DNA of 64,000 nucleotides from Verrucomicrobiota bacterium (lineage in GTDB: Bacteria; Verrucomicrobiota; Verrucomicrobiia; Limisphaerales; J093), in the NCBI GenBank assembly GCA_027493615.1, contig JAOSKK010000034.1:310001-374000 (forward strand), read 5' to 3'. A program made the position numbers and the translations under genes. The notes beneath the pieces were generated by a model, which searched no databases, was not told the DNA's origin, and saw nothing but the letters and a program-made list of their open reading frames with translations. Positions 36,996 to 46,103 of this stretch are shown here, in pieces (the first letter of the stretch is position 1; each line of letters starts with the position of its first letter).

Positions 36996-39538
36996 TTTCG
37001 GACAAGTCCGGGCAAGCCGCCGGAGATCAGGGCGGCGACGTGGGCGAGGACTTGGGGCAGGATCAAGCCGCCCGGGCTGGCCAGGTAGCGACCCTCCCAT
37101 TGCGGCTCGAACTTCTCCTTGTAGGCGCGCAGGCCCTGGAAGTTGTAAAAATGCTCGCCGTGCCGGAACAGCAGGCCGCCCAGCCGGTTCCACAACGGGG
37201 CCAGCGGGTTTTGGGCCATGCCGGAGAACGGCGCCATGCCCAGATTGAACCAGCGATAGCCCTCGGCCTTGCCGTACAGCATGAGGGCCGCGAAGAGATA
37301 GTCCATCACCCCTTCCGGCGCGTCGGGAAGTTGCCGCATGAGGTCCACGGACAGCTCATGCCGTCCGCCGCTGGTCCACACCGTGGCAAAGGCTACCACA
37401 CGGCCGGCCTGCTCGACCACCGCCGCCGGGAAGCGCGCCACATAGTCCGGCTTGAACCAGCCCAGTGAGAACCCCTTCTCGCGCGTTTGCCTCCCGGCCA
37501 GCCACGCGGACGACACCCGTTCCAGGGCCTCGAGGCGGTCCCGGACCTGGGCGGGTTCCCAGAGGGTGAACCGGCAACCCGCACGTTCGGCGCGTGTCCA
37601 CGAGTGGCGCAGCCCCTGCGGTGGCGCCCCCGAGGGAGAAATCCGCCAGGGACACCCGTGCTTCCTCGCCGAGTTTGAAGAGGGACAAGCCCAGGTCCAC
37701 GTACAAGGGCAGCCGGTCGGCCGCCACCTCGTAGAAGACCGGCCAGGCGCCGGCGGCGTCGCACTGTTCCCGGTAGTCCCACACCAGCTCGACCGCCTCC
37801 TCCTTCACCCCCACGGGGTCACCCAGTGCCACCCAACTGCGGCCGGAAACGCCGTACATCAGGAAGCTGCGCCGCGACGCGCTGAACAACAGCCGCTTGT
37901 CGCCGAGCGCCACCAAGTTCGCCTCGCTCACGGCTGCAGTGCGGACGATTGTCAGCGCCGTCTCGATCTCGGCGGCGGACGCCGGGGCGGGCTCTAGTCG
38001 TGCCGGGCGGAACAAGCGTGCCAGCCCGAGCACCAGGACCAGCGTTCCTACTCCGACGGTGGCGCGGAGGAATCGGGGCGCGTCCGCCATCCGCTCGAAG
38101 GTCCACCACAGCTCGTGCGAATATTCGACGTGCCGGTAGGCGAAAAGCCCCAGTGCCGTGGTTCCGATCAGGACGAGCGCGATCGCCGTGATCCAGGCGG
38201 GCGAGAAACGCTGATCCCACAGGGAGGACCGGCGATGGAAGCGGGCACGGCTCGCCGCCAGGGCCGCGGCGGCCACCCCCAGCGCCGTGGCCTCCTCGAA
38301 ATCGGCCCCCTTCGCGAGCGAGAACAGGACGCCGGCGAGCAGGACGGCCAGCGCCACTCCCCAGGCGGCGTTCAGCCGCAGTTGGAGTCCGCGCGCCAGG
38401 AACAACAAGCCCACCCCGGCCACACTCGCGAGGAAGTGCGAGACCTCGATCACGCCGATCGGGAACAAGCGTCCCAGCCATCTGAGCCGGCTGTGTTCGG
38501 AGGGCGTCACGCCCGAGGTCAGCAGCACCAGCCCCGCCAGAAACACGGCGAAAGTCAGCACCCGCGGCGTGACGAGGCCCAGCCCCTTGGACAGCGCGTG
38601 AACCCACCCCCGCCAGGCGCTCACGCTGCCGCGCCGCTTCATGGACCCCGACCAGCACCAGTCCCGAGCAGAAGGGCAGCAGGTAGTACACGACGCGGAA
38701 CGCCACCAGCGCGGCCACCAGTTCCGGCCGGGGCGTCGCGGTCGGCAAGGTCAGCAGAAACACCGTCTCAAATACCCCCAGGCCCCCCGGCACGTGGCTG
38801 AGGGCGCTGGCGCCGAGCGAGATCAGGTAGACACCCAGGAAGGTCTCAAACCGCACGTCCCCGCCGGGCAACAAGGCAAAGAGCACCGTGCCGGCCAGCA
38901 GGACATCCACAGTGCCTAACCCCACCTGGACGAGCGCCAATCCGGAGCCGGGCAAAAGGGAGGACCAACCCCCGTACCCTTACCGGCCGCTTCCGGATCG
39001 CACACGCGGTCAGGTATCCGATCACGAGCGCCAGCAACCCCGCGCCCAGCCACCGCAGGCCGGCCTGGCCGATGGGCAGCCGCCCGGTCGTGCCGACCCC
39101 AGCGGTCAAGGCCGTTCCGAGTGCGGTGGCCATGCCCAGCCAGAAGGTGGCCATGATGAAGAGGATGACCTTGCCAATGTCGAGTGCTGCCAACCCCCAG
39201 CCGGTGTAGAGCCGGTAGCGGACGGCCGCCCCGCCGAGACCGGACAGCCCGATGTTGTAGCTGAACACGCACGCCACGAAGGAAGTGAACGCCACCTGGC
39301 CCCAGGGCAGCCGTTGTCCGGCATACCGCAGACCGAACCAGTCATGACACGCGAGGATGCCGTAGCTGGCCACTGTCAGCCCGGCGGCGGTGGCCACGCG
39401 TCTCCACGCAAGCGCCTCCCACGCGTTGCGGATCTCCTGGAGGCCGTGATGTCTGAGCTCGCCGGCCAAGACCCACAAGGCGAGTACAAAGACGACGGGC
39501 ACCACGACCGCCGGAATCCACTTGAACCAGCGGGCCAT
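36992..39538 (-). CDS. mprF: MprF-like phosphatidylglycerol lysyltransferase/flippase, three frame breaks
   Basis: About 848 residues, the usual MprF length, from ATG 39538. The N-terminal flippase half has many helices (PAVVVPVVFVLALWVLAGEL, FTSFVACVFSYNIGLSGLGG, SHVPGGLGVFETVFLL); the C-terminal DUF2156/GNAT-like synthase half has LLFSASRRSFLMYGVSGRSW, ALGDPVG, KEKGFSLGWFKPDY-like GFSLGW, and PEGVMDYLFAALMLYG, FNLGMAPFSG. Breaks near 38960, 38640 and 37615 each cost one base. The enzyme aminoacylates phosphatidylglycerol and flips the product, giving resistance to cationic peptides and acid. Followed by acvB/virJ in the same operon. Confidence 0.9.
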
Positions 39539-39540
39539 GT

Positions 39541-39924
39541 CCGCCAGTTAAGCCAACCCGGCCCGCGGAGGCAATGCGCCGAATGATCACTCTCGACCGG
39601 GGCAGTGTTGGGCTGGGCAGTTGCCCGCGTCGCCGGTTGTGGTATGAAATGCCCAGCCCGATCACCCGCCCCCATGGAATCCGACGCAACCGTTTCGGAC
39701 GGATGCGCCCGTCTCGCAACGCCCGGTGCGCGGAGGGCGTGCGGGTGCGGTTGAAGGGTGAGGCGGGCAACTCGTCGGCCGCGGGGGCGGCGGTGCGACT
39801 GCGGTCTGGGTGCGCTGGCCGGGGGCGCGGCAAGAAGGGTGGCCCTGACCCGAAGGTAACCGGCTGATCGAGCGGGCGGCAGGGCGACGTTGAGCGGCCG
39901 GGCGGTGGAAGGTACGCTTGCGCC
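39541..39924. other. Intergenic region between divergent mprF and sialidase genes
   Basis: 384 bases with no convincing gene; all frames are poor. It should carry the divergent promoters of mprF and the sialidase-like gene, but no clear -35/-10 pair stands out. Confidence 0.4.
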
Positions 39925-41830
39925 ATGGCCACTCGCTTTCCTCGACCTGGTGCCGCGGGCGTCCCGCCTGCGCTTCCCCTTCTCCCTGCGCTCCTGCTGG
40001 CCCTGGCAGTGGGTGCAGCGCAGCACCCCAGGACGGCCGAGGTTCCGATCCCGGACGCCCGGCACATTGCCAACGGCTGGGACATCCCGAGTGAAGGTTA
40101 CGCCGACCAGCCCTACATCGTTCGGACCGACGACGGCGCCTGGCTCTGCGTGATGACCACGGGTCGCGGCCAGGAAGGGGCGGCGGGGCAACATGTCGTG
40201 TCGCGCCGCAGCACGGACCGGGGTCGGACGTGGGGACCACCGGTCGATCTCGAACCCGCCGAGGGACCGGAGGCCAGTTACGCCGTGCTGCTGAAGGTGC
40301 CGTACGGCCGCGTCTACGCCTTCTACAACCACAACACGGACAATGTTCGTGAGGTCCGAACGGAGGACGGCGGCGTGTTCCGGCGGGTCGATTCGCTGGG
40401 CCACTACGTGTTCAAGTACAGCGATGACCACGGCCGCACCTGGTCGGCCCGGCGCTATCCGGTGCCCGTCCGGGAGTTCGCCTGTGACCGCGAGAACGTG
40501 TATGGCGGTCGGTTGCGTTTCTTCTGGAACGTGGGCCGCCCGCTCCTGCTCGAGGATGCTGCCCTCCTGGTGCTGCACAAGGTCGGGGCCATGGGCGCGG
40601 GTTTCTTTGCCCAATCGGAGGGGGTTTTTCTCCGCAGCCGAGACCTTCTCACGGAACGGGATCCCGAGAAGGTCTCTTTCGAGACGTTGCCGGACGGGGA
40701 CGTAGGGCTCCGCACCCCCGCTGGCGGGGGCGCATTGCCGAGGAGCAGAGCGTCGTCCGGCTCAGCGACGGCTCGCTCTACTGTGTGTATCGCACGGTCG
40801 ATGGCTGGCCCGCGTGCGCGTACAGCCGGGACGGGGGACACACCTGGACGCCGCCAGGTTACATGACCTACACGCCCGGCGGACGGCGCGTGAAGCACCC
40901 GCGGGCGGCCAACTTTGTCTGGCGATGCTCGAACGGCAGGTACCTCTACTGGTTCCACAACCACGGCGGTCGTTTCATCGGCGAACTGGGGGCCGGGGGC
41001 AAGGGCGGGCGCAGTCCGTATGATGACCGGAACCCGGCGTGGTTGATGGCTGGGCGGGAGATCGACACGCCGCAAGGTCGCCAGCTCGAGTGGTCGCAAC
41101 CGGAGATCCTGCTTTACGACGATGACCCGTTCATCCGGCTGAGCTATCCGGACCTGGTGGAGGAAGGGGGACGTTCTACGTGACGGAGACGCAGAAGGCG
41201 CGGGGACGGGTGCATGAGATCCCGGCTGCCTTGATCGAGGGGTTGTTCGGCCAATTCGAGAATCGCCGCGTCGCCACCAACGGTCTGGGACTCGAACTCC
41301 GCGCGCCGGTGCCGCGGGAGGCGGGCTGGCCCAGGCTGCCGGAGTTCCACCAGCGGGACGCCGGGGCGGAGGACCTGCGGGGCCGGGATTCACGGGCCGG
41401 TTTCAGCCTGGACCTCTGGCTGGCTCCTGAGGCCGTCGTGCCGGGGGAACCGCTGCTGGACAGCCGGGACGGCCGGGGGCAGGGCTTGGCGGTGGCGGCG
41501 ACGGCGGCCGGCACAATCCGCCTGACGCTCAACGATGGGCGGCAACAGGCGGCCTGGGAGAGTGACCGGGGTGCCTGGCAGACAGGCCGGCCCCAGCACC
41601 TGGTGCTCACCGTGGACGGCGGGCCCAAGATCATCACGTTCGTGGTCAACGGTGTGTTGGGCGATGGCGGGGAGGATCGCCAGTTTGGCTGGGGTCGTTT
41701 CAGTCCCACGCTGCGCGCGCCGAACGGAGGCGGCACGGTGAAGCTGTCGCCGGCGGTCCGGTGCTTGCGCCTGTACGACCGGGCGTTGCGCACGAGCGAA
41801 GCGGTCGGGAACCATGCGGCGGGGCCGTAG
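39925..41830 (+). CDS. Secreted BNR sialidase-like protein with LamG-type C-terminal domain, two frame breaks
   Basis: About 635 residues. Signal segment LLPALLLALAVGAAQ follows a repeat-B-derived PGAAGVPPAL, so the ATG at 39925 may not be the original start. Propeller Asp-boxes: STDRGRTWGPP, SDDHGRTWSAR, SRDGGHTWTPP. Breaks near 40725 and 41165. The C-terminal 200 residues (FSLDLWLAPEAVVPGEPLLD, VVNGVLGDGGEDRQF, CLRLYDRALRTSEAV) form a concanavalin-like LamG sandwich. Glycan recognition or exo-glycosidase activity is inferred; the sialidase Arg triad was not verified. Upstream of the GH42 gene by 80 bases. Confidence 0.8.
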
Positions 41831-41910
41831 GCTGTGGGGCCGGCCGACTTTGGGATTGCGCGTCCTCCGATGGGGCCTAAGCTATGGCAAAACCCCAACC
41901 CAACTGACGT

Positions 41911-43998
41911 ATGTACTTCGGCGTTGACTACCACCCTGAACACTGGGTCTGGCCCTATGGCGGAACCGAGGAGCAACCGGAAGCCCGCTGGGAACGCGAC
42001 GCCCAGCTCATGGTTGCCGCCGGTGTGAATGTCGTTCGCATGGGCGAGTTCTGCTGGGGCCTGTACGAGCGCACTGAAGGTCAGTACGACTTCGATTGGA
42101 TGCGGCGGGTCATGGACATCATGAAGGCGCACAACATCCAGGTGGTGCTGGGCACCCCCACGGCCGCGCCCCCCCTGTGGCTGGCCCGCAAGCACCCGGA
42201 AATCCTCCCCCTGGACGAGCGCGGCCTCGTGCTGCACGAAGGCACGCGGCACGCCTACAGCATGAACAGCGACACCTACTGGGAATACGCGCGCAAGATC
42301 GTCTCCGCGCTGGCCGAAGCGCTCGGCGGGCATTCCCAGCTCATCGCCTGGCAGATCGACAACGGCATCGGCGGCCACGGCACCGAGTTCTCCTTCAACG
42401 AGGAGGCGCGTCACGACTGGCATGCCTGGTTGCAGGCGAAGTACGAGACCATCGAGAACCTCAACAACTGCCTCGGCAACCGTTTCTGGAGCCAGTTGGT
42501 GAGCGACTGGGACGAGGTCCCCATGCCCATGCGCGCCCCCACGGTCCACAACCCCGCCCTCCTGCTCGACTGGATGCGCTTTGCCAGCGACACCTGCATC
42601 GCCTTCGTGCGGATGCAGGCCGACCTCCTCCACGAACTCACCCCCGGCGTCCCGGTCACGACCAACCTCCGCGCCCTGACGCGTCACTACGACCACTTCG
42701 ACATGGCCGGCGTGCTCGACTTCGTCTCGCTGGACACCTTCGCCATGATCAAGAACCAGCCGGCCGAGAACGCCGTCGAGTTCGACCTGCTGCGGTCGCT
42801 CAAGAAGACCGGGATCCGCACCCCGGACGGCGAGGACGGCTTCTGGGTCATCGAGCAAAAGGCCGGCAACGTCAACTGGCAGGAGGTGAACTCGCTGCTG
42901 CGTCCCGGGGCCGTGCGCCTGCACACTTACCAACTGGTCTCCCGCGGCGCGACCGGGGTGCTCTACTTCTTCTGGCGCTCGCCGCGGATCGGGTCCGAGA
43001 AGTTTTACGGCGGCGTGCTCACCCACGACGGGCGCGGCGACAACCGGGTCTACCGCGAGATCAGCCAGATCGGGGACGAGATGAAGCTGCTCGCGCCGGC
43101 GCTCAAGGGCACGCGGGTGGTGGCCGAGGCCGCCATCGTCTACAGCCACGCCAATGTCTGGGCCCTCCAGTTCCCCATGCAGCCCAACCGGCATTTCAAG
43201 CAGCGCGAGCACACCATGCTCTTCTACAACGCCCTCCACGACCGCAACGTCCCCGTCGACTTCGTCCAGGCACCCCAGAACGACGAGGACTCGGCCGCGC
43301 TCGCCAAGTACAAGCTCGTGTTTGTCCCCTCGCTCCACCTGCTGGCCGGAGGCGAGGCCGACCGCCTCAAGCTCTATGTCCAGAATGGCGGCACCCTCGT
43401 GGGCACCTTCAACACCGGCCTCGTGGACGAGCACAACATCGCCGCGGACACCGGCTTCCCCCACGACCTCACCGACCTCTTCGGCCTCGTCGTGCAGGAG
43501 TTCGACGCCATCCCGCCCGACACCGAGAACCACGTCGCCTTCAAGGGCCACTTCCCCGCCAGCCACCTGTACAGCGCCCGGCTCTGGTGCGACATCATCG
43601 AACCGCGCGAGTGTGAGGTCATGGCGACCTACTCGCAGGACTTCTACGCGGGTCGCCCGGCCATGACCCTCAACCCGTTCGGCCTGGGCCGCGCCATCTA
43701 TCTCGGCACCATGTTCCCGCAGCCGTTCTACTACGACCTCATCGCCTGGCTCCGGCAACTCTGCGGGGTCGTCCCGCTGCTCAAAGTGCCGGACACGGTC
43801 GAGGTCAGCATGCGTGAAAAGGACGACACCCGGATCTTCTTCCTCCTCAACCATCAGAGTTCGCCGGTGCGCGTCAGTTTCTACAAGCCGATGCACGACT
43901 TCCTTACCGGCAACGCCCTGAGCGGCAACTACGACCTGCCGCCCCACGGCGTGCTGGTCCTGGACGAGAAGGTCGCTCAGGCCGCGCCCGCCGGTTAG
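41911..43998 (+). CDS. GH42 beta-galactosidase-like enzyme lacking the usual acid/base Glu
   Basis: 695 residues, uninterrupted. GH42 hallmarks: FGVDYHPEHW at the N-terminus, NVVRMGEFCWGLYE, VVLGTPTAAPPLWLARKHPE, GTRHAYSMNS. The nucleophile-type Glu315 is present in FWVIEQKAGNVNW. The acid/base motif, normally WQ-x-DNE-x-G, reads WQIDNGIGG, with Gly152 where Glu is expected; a nearby THGTE-like HGTEFSFNE supplies other acids. A trimerisation domain and a C-terminal beta domain follow (VFVPSLHLLAGGEADRL onward). Possibly a subfamily with a different acid/base or a different reaction. Cytoplasmic, no signal peptide. Confidence 0.9.
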   Translation: MYFGVDYHPEHWVWPYGGTEEQPEARWERDAQLMVAAGVNVVRMGEFCWGLYERTEGQYDFDWMRRVMDIMKAHNIQVVLGTPTAAPPLWLARKHPEILPLDERGLVLHEGTRHAYSMNSDTYWEYARKIVSALAEALGGHSQLIAWQIDNGIGGHGTEFSFNEEARHDWHAWLQAKYETIENLNNCLGNRFWSQLVSDWDEVPMPMRAPTVHNPALLLDWMRFASDTCIAFVRMQADLLHELTPGVPVTTNLRALTRHYDHFDMAGVLDFVSLDTFAMIKNQPAENAVEFDLLRSLKKTGIRTPDGEDGFWVIEQKAGNVNWQEVNSLLRPGAVRLHTYQLVSRGATGVLYFFWRSPRIGSEKFYGGVLTHDGRGDNRVYREISQIGDEMKLLAPALKGTRVVAEAAIVYSHANVWALQFPMQPNRHFKQREHTMLFYNALHDRNVPVDFVQAPQNDEDSAALAKYKLVFVPSLHLLAGGEADRLKLYVQNGGTLVGTFNTGLVDEHNIAADTGFPHDLTDLFGLVVQEFDAIPPDTENHVAFKGHFPASHLYSARLWCDIIEPRECEVMATYSQDFYAGRPAMTLNPFGLGRAIYLGTMFPQPFYYDLIAWLRQLCGVVPLLKVPDTVEVSMREKDDTRIFFLLNHQSSPVRVSFYKPMHDFLTGNALSGNYDLPPHGVLVLDEKVAQAAPAG

Positions 43999-44078
43999 GC
44001 CATGTCCTTCCCGCACGCCGTCGGAAGGACCCGAGTCGAGCACTTGGGTCTCCGCTCGACAGGATCCTGCGATGGACG

Positions 44079-44148
44079 GTCGGCGCCGACGTGAGGAGGC
44101 GAAGCGGTGCCCCTCCGACCGGCAACGCCTCCTGACGTCGGCGCCTAC
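44079..44148. repeat. Dispersed palindromic repeat family A, inverted pair
   Basis: Arm 44079-44100 (GGCGCCGACGTGAGGAGGC) and its inverse 44127-44148 (CTCCTGACGTCGGCGCC). It sits between the convergent GH42 and RluA genes and could act as a bidirectional terminator-like hairpin. Confidence 0.85.
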
Positions 44149-44169
44149 AGCGGGTATCCAACATCCTGG

Positions 44170-45069
44170 CTACCTCGTTCTCCGGTCGACGTCCCCAGCA
44201 AAGCCGAAGGCCTGCAGGAACTCCGCGCACGGCGCGTGGATGCGCACGGGGCGGCGGGTGAACGGATCATCGTAGGCCAGTGCCGAGGCCCTCAATCCCA
44301 GACCTCCCGCGAAGCCGGCTTGCCGTCCTGTCGGTCCCGTCGTCTTGCGCCCTCGGCCTGTGGTGCGGGCATCTTGCCTGCACGGCCCCTCGATTCCGGT
44401 GGTACGGGCATCCTGCGTGTACCGTTCCCCCACGGTGTTTCGCGCGACCGCATCCGCGCCGGGACCCGGTACGCCATACAGTGTGTCCCCGACCACCGCG
44501 TGCCCTTCGGCCGCCAGGTGAACCCGTATCTGGTGGGTCCGCCCTGTCAACGGCCGCGCCTCCACCAAACTGACCGGCCCCTCCCGGGGATCGACGCGCG
44601 AGGCCAACCACTCAAACACCGTTTCGGAGGGACGCCCCAGGCGCCGGTCCACCCGCATGCGTCCGGGCTCCGCCGCATCTTCAGCGAGCGGCAGACAGCA
44701 CGTCCAACGTCGCTCGCGCGGTTCACCGCGCACGACGGCCAGATAGCGCTTCTCCACCTGCCGCCCCTCGAACAAGGCGCTGAGCGGCCCCATGGCCCCC
44801 GGGCTGCGGGCCAGCAGCAGCACGCCGCTCGTCTCGGCGTCCAACCGGTGCACGAAACGCAGAAACCGGAGGTTGCGGGACCGTGCCCAGAACGCGCCGG
44901 CGGCGATGCCGGATTCGAGGGCGGCCTGCAGGTTGCGGCTGGTCTGGCGCCAATGGACCGGTACCAGCAGCCAGCCCGCCGGCTTGTCGATCGCCAGCAC
45001 CGTCCGGTCCTCGTAAAGGATGGGGATCCGCGTCCCGTCCCCCAACTCGATCTCGCGTGGTTTGGGCAT
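44170..45069 (-). CDS. RluA-family pseudouridine synthase with an inserted repeat
   Basis: 299 residues from ATG 45069. Catalytic motif HRLDAETSG (Asp nucleophile) plus ILYEDRTVLAIDKPAGWLLV, KRYLAVVRGE and the RTHQIRVHLA motif of RluA/TruC enzymes, which convert uridine to pseudouridine in rRNA or tRNA. Between VVGDTLYG and LGLRASALAYDDPFTRRPVR the protein has about 48 extra residues, in part encoded by two repeat-B units (QDARTTG twice). The insertion keeps the frame. No S4 domain is present. The exact target base is not determinable. Confidence 0.9.
   Translation of the reverse strand: MPKPREIELGDGTRIPILYEDRTVLAIDKPAGWLLVPVHWRQTSRNLQAALESGIAAGAFWARSRNLRFLRFVHRLDAETSGVLLLARSPGAMGPLSALFEGRQVEKRYLAVVRGEPRERRWTCCLPLAEDAAEPGRMRVDRRLGRPSETVFEWLASRVDPREGPVSLVEARPLTGRTHQIRVHLAAEGHAVVGDTLYGVPGPGADAVARNTVGERYTQDARTTGIEGPCRQDARTTGRGRKTTGPTGRQAGFAGGLGLRASALAYDDPFTRRPVRIHAPCAEFLQAFGFAGDVDRRTR
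44359..44422. repeat. Dispersed repeat family B, two variant units inside the RluA gene
   Basis: Units at 44359-44381 (GTGGTGCGGGCATCTTGCC) and about 44398-44422 (GGTACGGGCATCCTGCGTG). Both lie in frame in the pseudouridine synthase gene and encode repeated QDARTTG on the minus strand. Confidence 0.8.
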
Positions 45070-45203
45070 GGGTTTGCTGTCCGGTCAGAGCCGGACGATC
45101 GGGGAGCGGCGGCGGCCTCATCTTCAGGGCCTCGAGCCGAAGCTGCTCGTGATTGCAGGGTGCGCGCTGCCGCTTTCTCCGGTCATTCGAGGGCGCCCCT
45201 GGC

Positions 45204-46103
45204 TCAGCCCAACCCGCTTACCGTGGCTACTTCGCGTGAACCGAACACTTGGCTGTTCGGATGATAGTCCTTCCAGAACTGCAGAAAAACCTCGTGCTCT
45301 AGGAGGCTCACGAGCGCCGTGCCTGGACCTTCGTCGAGGCCGACGTCGAAGTGAACACCCCCGCGCTCGGTCAACACAAAACGCGGGTGCATTCGCGCCG
45401 TGGCCGGGAGGTCAGGCCAGAAGCACACTACCAGGTCCGCCCCGCTCGGCACCGTCGGCTCAAGCTTCGATCGATAGTTGGCTTGCTGGATGTCCCGGCG
45501 GAACGACCCCCGCCGGCTTGTGTGGAGTTCCAGTCTCCTCCAGCCGGTGTGAACCCTGACGAATTGCCCAAAAGGCCGTGTGAATCGGGGTTCACAGGGG
45601 TCGAAGAACCTGTCGACCAAGACCATTACGCTGGAGTGGCAGAGCAATGTGCGCACATGCTGGCACATCTCCGCCGCCCTCCGAGGACAAGCCTTGTCCT
45701 GGCGTTCGGCCTTCCAGAGGGCCGTTTCCCCCTCCACATCGTCCGCGGCAACCACGGGAGAGCATCCCGCGATCACCTGGCGTGCCGCCACCGCTCGGAA
45801 TCCGCGGCCCGGCCCATGGTCGGCGACGGCATTCGCCAGCCAGCCACCGCGCCTCGGGTCGTAGGGCCGGCCACCCGATCCGACGAGGCGATGCCGCTGT
45901 TCGGGGTCGCTGAGCCGGCTGCAGATCGCATTGGCTCGCACGGCCGGCGAGAGCTTGTCTGCCAACGCATAAGTCTGCTTCCGCCAGCTCTGGGGGTACT
46001 CGACCAACAGCCGGCCCTGGCTCGCCCCGGTGCCATTCCAGATCACGTGGAAATGCTCCCACGTGACCATGACCTCCGGTTCCGCTGCAAACTCGTAGAT
46101 CAT
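45204..46103 (-). CDS. Unknown partner of the AAA15/DUF3696 ATPase (candidate effector)
   Basis: 299 residues from ATG 46103, which overlaps the ATPase stop (ATGA). I do not recognise a family with confidence. It starts MIYEFAAEPEVMVTWEHFH; the middle contains LLCHSSVMVLVDRFFDPCEP and RFTRPFGQFVRVHTGWRRLE, and the C-terminus is LVVCFWPDLPATARMHPRFV, LTERGGVHFDVGLDEG. The last part, with a V-H-F-D strand and conserved-looking RHPRFV, could bind nucleic acid or be nuclease-like, but no catalytic motif is secure. Strict coupling with a P-loop ATPase of the OLD/AAA15 type is typical of two-gene antiphage modules. Codon use and GC are slightly lower than neighbours. Confidence 0.6.
   Translation of the reverse strand: MIYEFAAEPEVMVTWEHFHVIWNGTGASQGRLLVEYPQSWRKQTYALADKLSPAVRANAICSRLSDPEQRHRLVGSGGRPYDPRRGGWLANAVADHGPGRGFRAVAARQVIAGCSPVVAADDVEGETALWKAERQDKACPRRAAEMCQHVRTLLCHSSVMVLVDRFFDPCEPRFTRPFGQFVRVHTGWRRLELHTSRRGSFRRDIQQANYRSKLEPTVPSGADLVVCFWPDLPATARMHPRFVLTERGGVHFDVGLDEGPGTALVSLLEHEVFLQFWKDYHPNSQVFGSREVATVSGLG

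Noticed and set aside
36992..39538. MprF read as several separate genes
   Set aside because: The three breaks are single-base and the joined pieces give the normal order and total length of one MprF.
41176..44043. 955-codon open frame on the minus strand
   Set aside because: It is the antisense shadow of the GH42 and sialidase genes; its translation is Val/Glu/Asp/His/Gly-rich low-quality sequence without motifs, as expected from GC-rich codon structure.
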